A stretch of 60,000 nt of DNA from Owenia fusiformis (lineage: Eukaryota; Annelida; Polychaeta; Sabellida; Oweniidae), in NCBI GenBank assembly GCA_903813345.2, contig CAIIXF020000007.1:10361730-10421729 (forward strand), read 5' to 3'. Both the position numbers and the translations under genes were made by a program. The stretch's first letter is position 1. Every line of letters starts with the position of its first letter. Under the pieces are notes generated by a model that was given only the letters and a program-made list of their open reading frames with translations, was not told the DNA's origin and ran no database searches. Positions 1 to 12,600 of this stretch are shown here, in pieces.

Positions 1-3000
1 TAATGACAACTTCACAAATCAACAGTTTATCACAAACTACAGATTTTACAAATTGTTCCGACCTATGTGCATTTAATACTCTAAGGATCTAACAGAAAGA
101 TGATACATCAAATAGAGTAATTGTGTTTTCCAGCTTAATGGCTTCAGGTTATAAACATGTAAAACATGGTTAGTTTATTACTGACCAATGATCAGTTTTA
201 GTTGAACTATATTTGTCACCTTTCCAAATTATTTTTATTGTGGGAACATTTAGACAAAGATGTAAATTAGTATTGTTCGTTTTTGTTGTAGTGATGGGGG
301 GGGGGGGGGCTCTAATATATTCAAATAAGGTATAAGATTCCCAAAATATTAGTAGTAAAAATTAAGGTATACAAATTATAAAACAAGGCATTAACACAAA
401 AAAATGTCACCACCTGCAAATGTTTACAAAAAGTGTAATGTTACAGGTGAAGGTCAACCAACGGTGAAATCTCAATTCTGAAGTCAGATTTGAACTTCTG
501 AGAACTTACAGAAGATTTTGAAAAAAAGATTTGGTCAATTTGAAGCAAGTTGAAAAAATACATTTTTTACCTTTAACTTGTTGCCATGGTTACAGATATT
601 GCCAGAAATATGTTAGAACTCAGTAACATGTTGATAGTAAAAATTTGAAGTCTGTCTAAACAGCACTTAAATGTGTCACTGAATTTTCTAATTGTTGTTA
701 ATCATTATCTCAGTAGGAATAAAGTGAAAAACAGACTATTTTCCCCATTTTGAGATCATTTTATCTTGAAAATTATTGTGATAACATTTGGCATTCTTGT
801 GCCCAATTGAATGTTAAGTTGTAAGAATTTGTTTACAGACATCAACTACCGAACATCAACCACCGAACACTGTTAACAATCCACCAAAATATGATTTTTG
901 AAAATTTTGGATATATAGGTTTAATTGTATTTCTTTTTCACATTTCTTCATTTCTGCTTCCTAATTGCAAATACTAAGAAAACAGAATTCGAAAATTAAG
1001 AGGATTTTCCTTATAATTTTGAAATGACCTTTATAATGCTACTTTAGGAACACTCACAAGGGAACTTTTGTAAGTGCTATTCTTTGTAAGACTTAATCTC
1101 AATTCCTGATGGACTAATACATAATCCAAGATATGACAAGACTATTCTGAAATCTGTATGAGTAGAAGTCATTTATTCCAAACATCAAGATGATACTTAA
1201 CCATTCTTCATTGTTGCTCCTTGACAATTATGGGGTGCTATGATTAAAAACCTCCAGATATTTTTATGTTGCTTGATTTTTCCTTTGACAATTTTGTTGG
1301 TAAGATTAAAATGAAAGTATTGATCTTTAGCCTGGTATTATATTTACTCAGATCATAAGATGATGAGATTTATCAGAGGAAATTGTAGAATGCCTCTTGA
1401 AAAGCAGAATATTTTCCCTGATTATTGTAGGGTTTAGAGCTGAAAATTCTAACCTCAATAAACCTTGGACTTTATTATAAACAATATGTTATTGACAGAT
1501 TGAAGCTTGAAAAAAGTGTCCATTGATAAAGCGATTCAATCATCTTTTAAAATGTAAAAATGTAGCCTACAAGTAAAGTATTTTTTAATTAGGGATCTGC
1601 CATACTGATTTCTTGATAAGGAATTTTGTTCAAGCTTTCAAATTTTTTTGGATTAATTGTGTAAGTTATAATATGATCACAAATTCAAAAAATATCTTGA
1701 CCCTTAAGTTGTTGTAGTGAATACAAGAAATATACATGACATTGAAAAATAAGGTAGCCAGTTAAGCTAATCTATTCTTATAAATTATGTAATTCACATA
1801 TACAAACGAAATCTATTTTCAGTCTGATCAAAAAATAATTAATTAATGTTAAAGTTTAAGAAACTGCATCCCATTTTAGAATAAAACCTTCGCAATAGTA
1901 CGGTATGTTTGGTAGGATTTAGAGCGTGCCAGATTGGAATAACGATCTTGTTAGACATATTGTTTATGTTTGTTTGGTAAAGAAGGTATGCTTTGCATAA
2001 CGCTTGTTTATCTGTGATGTTGTAGGCATTATAACCAGGTGGAACACATCAGAATGCTATTACCATTGCATCTTCTTTTACTGTAAAGATTTAACGATTC
2101 TACAAGAGGTTTAACTTTCCCAGAAATCCTCTACTCTGATTGGTTTAAATAAGACATGTGATGAATTAGAGATCTATGGGATTGTACTTCAATGTGCAGA
2201 AATTGAATATATCACAAATGCAAGCGTTTAGTATTTTGTAGGTTCTGTTAAAAGGTTTTGAGGATTTTAGGACGATAAAATTGAGATTAAAGATAATACT
2301 GGTGGGTGGTATCCTTGCAAACATCTTTTTCTCAAACAAGACCAACTAATATACAAATATATAAACTCTAATAAACAAGCAAATTAGATATATTGAAATA
2401 GCGCACAATAAAATATGACATCATATTGTTTATCTTAAACAGTATGCCATATTTCAAGAAGTAAATGTTAAGAAAGTGTCGAGGTTCAATAGAAGTTTAA
2501 GAGGTTAAGATAAGCAATATTTTAAGTAAAACAAGGTTTTGAAGAGTCAATTGGACAATTGGGCCTCAAACAGAAATCCTGTATAAATAAAATGAAATAA
2601 TTTGACACCCCTTGAGCGATCTAAGAGAAAACGAACATGATCTGAACACATCCGACATTTTCTCAATATTTACAGTTCTTAATTCTTTGCATACTTTTCA
2701 AACCAGAAATCCAGTTGAATGTTATATTAATGATATTTTGCTATCATTTATTAATTACAGGGCTGTTAATTGCTAAAGTTGAATCACAGTTTATAATAGT
2801 TGGAAAACTAATTAAGCTTTTATCTCATAATTGCACATATGAATTCATAATATTTGGAGAAAATGTACAACATTTGTTTCAGATACTTGTAACTTACTAC
2901 CAGATGTGATGCTTTCAGAGCAAAGAACAAATATGAATATGTCATTTTACCATAAACTAGATATTATGTTGGGAAAGGGGGGGGGGGGCATTGAGTCAGC

Positions 3001-3246
3001 TTTGTTATAGAAAACTGTTGAACACTGTGTGAATAATGACCATACTAAAACTTCATGACAAAATGATGTTCTACATGTATACAACAAACTTCTAGAGGAG
3101 GTGTGGGCCTTTGTTAAAATTATTTAAAACAAACAACATTACCCCTCCCCAACATACAATTTTTTAAAAAGTGACACATTTTTATTTGACTCAGCCCCTC
3201 AACTGGTTAACATAGTATCATCGTTATGTTATGTTTATATTTGCAG
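1..3246. other. Non-coding upstream region, no gene seen
   Basis: AT-rich DNA with stops in all frames and no exon-like segment that I can support. It holds short poly-G runs near 296-309 and 2978-2989. A sequence resembling a 3' splice site (TATTTGCAG) ends at 3246, so an integrin 5' UTR exon could begin at 3247 and earlier non-coding exons could lie here. I cannot place a promoter. Confidence 0.5.
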
Positions 3247-3490
3247 AGGTAACAGCCCAATTAACAATATCATACAACCACCAAGAGCTCAACCCAACAA
3301 CACAGTATATTGATGATTCCCTTATCGCACACTTCCAGGATTAAAAGCAAGGATACAAGCTCTTAATTGCAACAAGCAGATATGATAGATAGAGCCAAGA
3401 ACAAGAAATGCACTTAAATATACTTCAAATTATATAAACAGAGTGCAAAACAACTGAAAATGTGACAGAGGCAGATACTTCGATATCAGA

Positions 3491-3678
3491 ATGACAAAAT
3501 TTAAATGCGACTTTTTTCGACTGAAATGGATATTTGTGATCACATTATGGTTGTTGTTCAGTGCTGAGATTAATAATGGGTTCAATCTGGATGTTGAGCA
3601 TGCAGATGTGTTCCACGGGCCAAGAGATTCATATTTTGGATTTTCTATTACGCTTCATAGAAATCAGCAGGGTGCATG
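3491..3678 (+). CDS. Integrin alpha exon 1: signal peptide and start of propeller
   Basis: Residues 1-62. The ATG at 3491 is followed by charged residues and a hydrophobic core (IFVITLWLLF), a signal peptide. The mature N-terminus is near FNLDVEHADVF, the usual start of integrin alpha chains, followed by YFGFSI of the first FG-GAP blade. Ends in phase 2 at TG|GTAAGT; the split tryptophan codon is completed by exon 2. A 5' UTR part may extend back to 3247. Confidence 0.9.
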
Positions 3679-6600
3679 GTAAGTAAATATTTTATTTTTA
3701 AAACAGAAATTAAAAATATGAGTTTTAAAACTAAAAAATTTAACTATGAACAAACCTGTAGAAAAACACTTATCAAGTGAAAATATACCTGTTTCTTTCA
3801 AATAATTTATTTAAAAATATACAATTATTATGGTGTGAAAATGATAGATTGGTTAAATGTTCTATTATAAATCCATACATTGCTAAAATAATTCATGGAT
3901 GGCAGTTTAACCCAAGCATCATTCTTTGCATCCATGATTTAAGTGGTCTAGGTGTATTAGAATGAAAATTGTTTTTTTTCTTTGATGAATTTCACTCATT
4001 TTTGAATGCTCTTTCATATTGACATAGAATTGAATTGATTATTTGACCATACATGTTCATAAACTTCAAGATAATATTTTGGGTTTGTTTAATAATTGTT
4101 GTCTTTAGCCTCAATTGAGACCATACAGACCATATGTAAACATGCATGTCACAGACACTATTGGATTTTTTCTCAAACTGGTGCAAAATTCATGTTTTAC
4201 ATGAGCTGTTTTAAAATGATTGAACTGGTCAAGATATTGCAATTACTAATTATTCACAAAATAGATTACAAATAGATTATCAAATGGGTGCAACATTATT
4301 TTCAATCGGGTGCACTATCCAGTTGTTCCAGACTCTTGTAAGATCACTGTATCATTCACACAAGGGCAAAAAGAAAGAGATGATATCTAGAAATGTGGCT
4401 GCAATCATGGCACTAATTAGTAGCAAAGAAACTTGATATGTAAAATCTCTAGTGAAAGAAATGTTTTGATTATAACTACAAAGACTACTAGATGTTTGTT
4501 TTGTTATGTTGAAATAATACTCCTCCCATATGTCTGCCCCCAGCATTGACTTTCACATACAGGGTGACACAATTACATAGTTACGAAGCCTACAGAGTGT
4601 CACATTACAAAGTGACAAGACCTCTAGAGTGTCAAATTTATAAAGTGACAAGACCTACAGCGTGACATTTACATATAGTGACAAGACCTACATGGTGACA
4701 CATTTACATAGTGACAAGACCTACAAGGTGACACATTTATACAGTGACAAGACCTACAAGATGACATATTTACATAATGATGGTGAAAAGACCTTCAAGG
4801 TGACATTTTTACATATCTCGGCAAGACCTACAAAGTGACAAGGGACAAGACTTACAGGGTGACACATTAACAGTTAATAATGCTATGGTAATGGTCCCCT
4901 GTTATGAATACACATATATAAAGTTAGAGCATCCCAAAGGTCATTTTACTAGAAAACCTCCAATTATCTGCAGCTTTACATTTGTTTCAAATATTCTACA
5001 AAGATAGTTAACCAGGCTAGGGGTATATGACATGTAAAAGGCTAGAGTAAATGAATTCTGTGTTTAGCATTATTTTGTTATTGCAGAAGTATTAGCAACG
5101 AGTCTTTATTTTTATGAGATCCTCAAAATATGGGTAAATATGGATAGATGTGGGTAATATGGTAATGGTTATGTCCTAGATCCCATATATCCTGTATGGC
5201 GGCCTTTTTATGGAATTCTGAACATCAGATATGGATGGAAATGGAGCTCTTTATAGGTATGTGTAGATATGGAGTTCCTCATACATATGGGTAGAAATGG
5301 AGTTCCTCATAGATATGGGTAGAAGTGGAGTTCTTCATGAATGCGGGTAGAAATGGAGTTCCTCATAGATATGGGTAGAAATGGAGTTCCTCATACATAT
5401 GGGTAGAAAGGGAGTTCCTCATAGATGTGGGTAGAAATGGAGTTCCTCATAGATATGGGTAGAAATGGAGTTCCTCATAGATATGGGTAGAAATGGAGTT
5501 CCTCATAGATATGGGTAGAAATGGAGTTCTGCATAGATATGGGTAGAAATGGAGTTCCTCATAGATATGGGTAGAAATGGAGTTCCTCATAGATATGGGT
5601 AGAAATGGAGTTCTGCATAGATATGGGTAGAAATGGAGTTCCTTATAGTTATGGGTAGAAATGGAGTTCCTCATAGATATGAGTAGAAATGGAGTTCTGC
5701 ATAGATATGGGTAGAAATGGAGTTCCACATAGATATGGGTAGAAATGGAGTTCTGCATAGATTAACCCTGTGAGTAACGTTCAACATTCTAATCATTTAC
5801 TTTGGCCTAAACATTGCATTAGCCTTACAGTGAATGCCTTGGTGTATTTGGGTATGATGATTCTATCACCTTACACTATGCGCACAGTAGGCAGTGGTTA
5901 GTTATCACTGGTCATATTTTCCTAACAGCATTTCAAAACATATACTAATTCTAATTAGTATAATAGATTGACCAGGTCTAGTCAAAACATACTTGTGAAT
6001 CCTGTGTTTAAGGTGTCTGGGTAATTAAGGTGGGCAGATGAGGTAGTAAACCCTCAGGCACATTTGCTTTATGGCGGGTGTACGGCTGCGGCCGTAGCTT
6101 CACAAAATTGATATAGATATGCAAACAGATGTAAAACTTATCCTACTCCACCTACCTAAAAGGAATTCTATAAGAACTGAATAAAAGGATTAAGATTTTA
6201 AGTACATTATTCACGATTGCTTATTTAAAAAGAGCTTTATCTGCACAATTAGCATTAGGTGCTACGCCTCAGGGTTGATTTGTTTCAATTGTTATTCCAA
6301 AGAAATGCCTTACAGGGTTTAACTATTAAAAATGTTCACAATTAGTGGTTTTTGATATGAAGGATTTGCATGTTTCTAAAAAAACATTAGAAGGTATATC
6401 ATAACCTGGGAGGTCTCCTAGATGATATGAATAAATCAAGATGGTGAAAAGTTAGTTTCAATAAAATCTAATGGTCAATCCCTGTTGTCATTAGATGACA
6501 TAATGTGATTAATTATTACTTTTATATTTTGACATGATAGGCAATAAGTGCAGACAATTGTTGAATAATCAACTATTGAATACAATGTGCTCTGTGCCCA

Positions 6601-9600
6601 TAGTTACATTGTGGTGTAAGTGATGTTGCAACGTATGTGTTAATGTAAAACGAAAGCAACTTAAGTGCACCTTTTTAAATGCAATAGGCCTCATTCTTGA
6701 TCTTACAAGAAGATAGATATAACAATACAATGGCAATATCATATCATAAAAGTAGCTATGCTTGATCCAAAAGGAAATTTTTTCATAATTTTATTCATAA
6801 AAAGTAGTCAAAAAAGATTTTCTATAAGGTTTTAAAATACCATTCGAACATGACTGTATTCACGCCTTCTATAAACTGTAATCAAAGTCAATGCTTCAGC
6901 TGGGTTATATTCCAGTATAATAACCCAGTTAATATGTGTAATGTGTGACGTCATAACGGTGGGTCGTTATAATGGCGGATCATGATGAATTATTCGAAAC
7001 AATTTGGTGAATTTTCATGTTCGAATCTTAATATAGACCTCAGAGCAGGGTTACTAGTTTCGAATAACACGCCGCTGGTCTCGGCACAAAGCTTTCGAAC
7101 CCCTCACTCCCTTCGGTCGTTCGGGGTACAGAAAACGTTTGTGCCGAGACCAGCTGGGTGTTATTCGAAACTAGAAACCCTGCTCTTTGGTCTATATTTC
7201 TTAATTATCAATTATGGATACTATGATATCTAGTTCATGGCATTTTCCCTTGCTAATTATATCAATTACATACAAGAGTAAAAAGTTGGGCAACTGTGAA
7301 CTTAAAACTATATAAATCACAATTAGATTTTTATATAAAATGAATGCAAAAATAATCTCTATTGCAGGTAAGATGCAAAAGCAGAAACTTCAATTAATTA
7401 TTCTACTGTCAGAATGGTGATTTATCTGATATTAAGAGATGGGATTAGGCTTTTCACTCTTATCTCAACTGTCCAAGTTCCACAAATGAAGAAATAATGA
7501 AAATTGAAAATGGATTACGTCAGATTGACATCACTGGCGCCTGTCCTGGAATCTAATTCTAAGAAATATTGTTTTATCGTTCACTATAAGTTACTTTATT
7601 TTCAATTTAGATTGTTTCTTTAAACAAAAATGATCAATTTGAATTGGCAAAACAAAAGTCAGTTGATGAAAAATAAATTTAGTTTTAAATCACTATTGAC
7701 TATCCACAAAACCCTCTCTGGCATTTACAAATTATTTTGTCAAGGAAACTATTTATGTTTTTTTCCTATAAAAGCTTCTTAGTGGCAGAAAATGCAGTGT
7801 CATGATGCAGTGTCATGCGACATCAAAGAGGTGTCTCTAATATGAAGAATGAAGTTGAGCTATTTTAGAGTGTAGCCTTTAGAAATAAATTGATACATCA
7901 ATAGATCCAAATTAATTAATCTAATTAGATATTCCGTTCAATGGAGATAATCAAAGGGGATGTGACAAAAATGAATAAAATGAACATCTGAGAAAATCAG
8001 AGAGATGAAGTTGATGACTAAGTTACTTTATTACAAATTAAATAATTTCATTAATCTTTTGAGGTATACATGGGTTGGGTGGGTGCAAAATAGGGACTCT
8101 GGTTCAAAATTCAAAGAGTAGAGAGGTTTATTGATAGACCCAAACATATACCTGTATAATTGATCAAAAATATACCTATAAACTTCGTAAAAATATTCCA
8201 AAAAATTGACCAAAAATATGTCTTGGACAAAAAAGTGGAACTTAGGATGTATAATTAATGGGTCAAGATTTTGTAACATTGTAATAGTCTCTTCTCATTA
8301 ATCTTAAACTGTTAAAGGATGAATATTTCCTAATAAACTAAGAGTTGGAGATACAGTGGTGAATAACTTATTATTATCAAACAAGATTTTGTAACAAGCT
8401 TTGGAAATTTCTGGGCAACCCATTAAAAAATAAGAAGATTATTAAAAAAACAAAATTCCCATATTCTTAAAACATTCGCACTTATGAAATAGTCAATTAC
8501 TAATGCATCTTGAAAAAAAGAATGATTCATACAGGAGATCCAGGATATGAAAGCACTGGTCAATTTGCAATTCATTTATATTGCATGGATTCTCAGGAAA
8601 TCCCCTTCAAATGCTTGTATTATCTGTCTGTCAGGGCAGTTAATCTCCATCAGCCTTATCTCTTAATAGAACATTACTGGACATGCTCTTTGCTTTAAAT
8701 TGTCATGGTCTAATTAGTTTAATGTTCACACTTCAGGAAAATGTTGCCTTTAAGTCTGATTTAATAAGATAAAGGATGACCCCCTAATGGATCACATTGG
8801 TCCAAGATGTTGCCATTAAAAGAGGTTAAAGGATCTCGAAAATACCCTTCAGACTTCATTGGCTATAGTTAACAACATCCTTTAAATCATGAGATCTGAT
8901 TTTGGTATACTTATTGAAGAACTCCATGAAGTTATTTCCCCAAATTAAATCTTTGTTCAAAGACAGCCTTTAGTCACAAATGAGCCTCTTACAAGTCTGT
9001 TTAATGCATAACAGTCTTTAAAAATGATAATAAGTCTTGTATAAATATGTATGGTTGTGAAGTAAGAGCCTTTAACCCAGAAACATAAGAGAAATTATCT
9101 TACAAATTTACATTTCAGAAAAAACAAAATTTGTTCCACAATATTGAAAGATTTACTGCAAATGACTCATTAAATTGGTGTTAAGATCCCATTGTAATTG
9201 ATTGGTGTCTAAAATAACAGTACTTTTGGGATACATCATTATATGTTTAATGAGCTCCATTAGTTTTATAAGCTCTGATTTATGTTTCTTATGACTCTTC
9301 ATTTGCAAATAGGTGACATTTATCTTTTAAGGTTCTTTCAATCATTTGTTTATTAGTGTGTGTATAGTGTGAATATTTAGATATGGAAGATGTTTTGATG
9401 TTTTTAAATACTTTACAGGTAACATACATTTTGATTTCAAAAACTATACAAGTGGAAATCAATAATACTAGAAAAAGTTACTCAGACTTTACAGTAGAGA
9501 GATTTCGCAATTCATTTATAGCATGTTTATTATTCCCATATTTAGTATAACTTATAAAGCGTTTGATTATGTCATAATTTATTGCGCAGCTCTATCGGTC

Positions 9601-12600
9601 CATAAGTGTGCGATTCATAAGAATATCATAATTATGGATGTATAGAGCTGCTATAGGATAATATATGACACACTTATATGTTTTAGGTTGTTATCTAACA
9701 CACTAATCGTACGTTTCAGGATAATATTTGACACACATGTTTTAGGTTGTTATCCAACACACTAATCGTATGTTTCAGGATAATATATGACACACTTACA
9801 TGTTTTAGGTTGTTATCCAACACACTAATCGTATGTTTCAGGATAATATATGACACACTTACATGTTTTAGGTTGTTATCCAACACACTAATTGTATGTT
9901 TCAGGATAATATATGACACACTTACATGTTTTAGGTTGTTATCCAACACACTAATTGTATGTTTCATGATAATATGTGACACACTACTATATTTTAAGTT
10001 GTTATCCAACACACTAATTGTATGTTTCAGGATAATATATGACACACTACGATGTTTTAGGTTGTTATCCAACACACTAATTGTATGTTTCAGGATAATA
10101 TATGACACACTACTATGTTTTAGGTTGTTATCCAACACACTAATCATATGTTTCAGGATAATATAGGACACACTTACATGTTTTAGGTTGTTATCCAACA
10201 TACTAATTGTATGTTTCAGGATAATATATGACACACTTATATGTTTAAGGTTGTTATCCAACACACTAATTGTATGTTTCAGGATAATCTCGTATATGAC
10301 ACACTTATATGTTTAAGGTTGTTATCCAACACACTATAATTGTATGTTTCAGGATAATATATGACACACTTATATGTTTTAGGTTGTTATCCAACACACT
10401 AATTGTATGTTTCAGGATAATATATGACACACTTATATGTTTTAGGTTGTTAACTGGAGCACCAAAGGCTGAGTCTATTCACCAACAACATCTACATAAG
10501 CCAGGTGCTGTCTTTGTATGTCCAACCACATCCACTGGTAGCACCACATGTGAACAGCTCAAACTAGACACCAGAAGTAGGTTCCTTGAATACACTATGG
10601 TACCAGTAGCACAGCAGGGTTAATTTGCTTAGTTTTAAACCATTTTGACAAAAAGCTCAGCAAGCAAGGATTTTGTGCCTAAAAAATCCTTTAATAAAGT
10701 TTAAAACAAGTTTTTTTGTCAAAATGCTTCATGATAAAACAATTAGACCCGCTGTGTACCTCTAACTTATGTTACCTAAAAAGAGTATCAAAAAATTATT
10801 GAATAAAAAATAATTCGTTTATTCTTATCTTTTATTTTTCACTCAACAATCATAAGATGATGAATTACATAATACATAGAAGGCCATTGAAATTCCATTT
10901 GAGATTGGTAAGATCTCATCAGTGTAAAAACTGTAAAATCATCAGAATGGTCAGAGGGTAGTTTGGGTAAACTAAGGGTGTAAGGGTAATAAACAACCAA
11001 AATATTATATAAAAATCATGAACATCTCCAGGTTCTAATACATGTATTACAGGTAATATAATCTAATCACAAATCACGAATGATTGTGTAGACAAACATG
11101 TATTTAAAACATTATTTGATGTTTTTGTGATTACCTGATTTTTTATCGCGGTGTTTCTTATGATTTAACGGAGATTTGATGTTCGCATTGATAAAAAAAC
11201 CTACAAATTATGATGTAGAATATGACAGGTGAAAAAATATAGCTCTTACAGAAAAAAGTTAAAGTAATTTTATAATGTGCAAATCAGAGAGATCAAAATG
11301 AATTGAAACGGTTGCAAAAAGTTTATTTGTGGGTAGGGGAATAAATCTTGTAATCAACTACAACAGAAGTTACCAGTTGGTGTTATACATTTAGACAGTT
11401 TTCAAAAATAAAAAACTAGAAGGGATTAAAATAACATTGTAATATAGCCATTTTTGATTGACTGAGGTTTGTTGATGTGTTCCTCCCTAATTATATAGTA
11501 CACCTTAAAACATGCACATATATCAACACTTGATCACATAAAATATATGTTTTAAGTTATCATTTCTTTACAAAATGTCTTTTTTATGAAATATAAATCT
11601 CAACTTGGGAGGTAGAGCCCTAAGGAGGAGAGATTTTTCTCCGTAAAGTTCTTTAAAAATTTACAAATTAGCATATGATTCTCACCTATGAAGAAAAAAG
11701 AATTTCTGTTTTGTAATCATAGCAAGGTGAAGTGTTGAATTCAATGTAGTTTTTGCTTCAAAGATGCGTACACCTCATAAATCAGAAACATAGTTTTTAT
11801 CATTTGTCACTTAAATAAATCGTCTCGTGAAATGTATAATTAACTGAGTAGTAGAGGTTAGGGGCCGTAGGAGGCTGAGTTAAATTACAACCCTAGATAT
11901 CTTTATTATCTTTATCATATTTTAAACTTATGATTCACAACCATTTTGAGGTATTAACTTTGATATATCTTCTCATCTGATCATAATATAATTTAATAAT
12001 GATTTAGTATAATTTCTCGGTACTATTCAATGAAAGTTTTTGATAAAAAAACACATTTTGTTTGCTGTATATCATGCCTCCATTCAAGTGGTATAGTAGG
12101 AAAAATAATAAATATACTTGTTCTTTTTATTGAAATAATAATATGCTGAAACCAATAATAATTCTACTATAGATAACCTATTTTGGACGTCTTGGCCAAG
12201 GTTTTTTGATGAAAAGGACAACCAATGGCTTGGTGTTTCTATTGATTCACAAGCCAACAATCTCAACCCATCTGAGGGCATCAGTGGGAAAATTGTGGTA
12301 AGTATTAAACTAACATAAGTTTCTTATGTTTGTGAGTACAATAAAGGAGCTCGTGGGTTATCGCAAACAATTTCAGAAGGTTATATCTTGGATTATGACT
12401 ATTTTCTGACAATGAAGACAAGTTTATCTTTTAGATCAATTCATTATCTCAAAGAAAATTATGCACAGTAATAATAAATTCAAAGATATTTAACTAGCAA
12501 TTAACCCATCAACACACTTTTTCAAAGATGTTGACCCCATTTTCACCAAAAATGCAATAATTTTTTACAATGTTTAATGCATTACTATTCTTTTTCCATT

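Noticed and set aside
5447-5758. 103-codon ORF with MRNSISTHIYEELHF repeats
   Set aside because: Translation of the 28-bp array in three successive frames, without any gene context.
9716-10264. 182-codon minus-strand ORF and overlapping 139-codon plus-strand ORF
   Set aside because: Both are the 63-bp minisatellite translated; 63 is divisible by three, so all frames without a stop stay open.
10577-10623. Read-through of integrin exon 2 to a stop as a short secreted form
   Set aside because: The donor GTAGGT joins perfectly to exon 3 in conserved integrin sequence; no evidence for retention.
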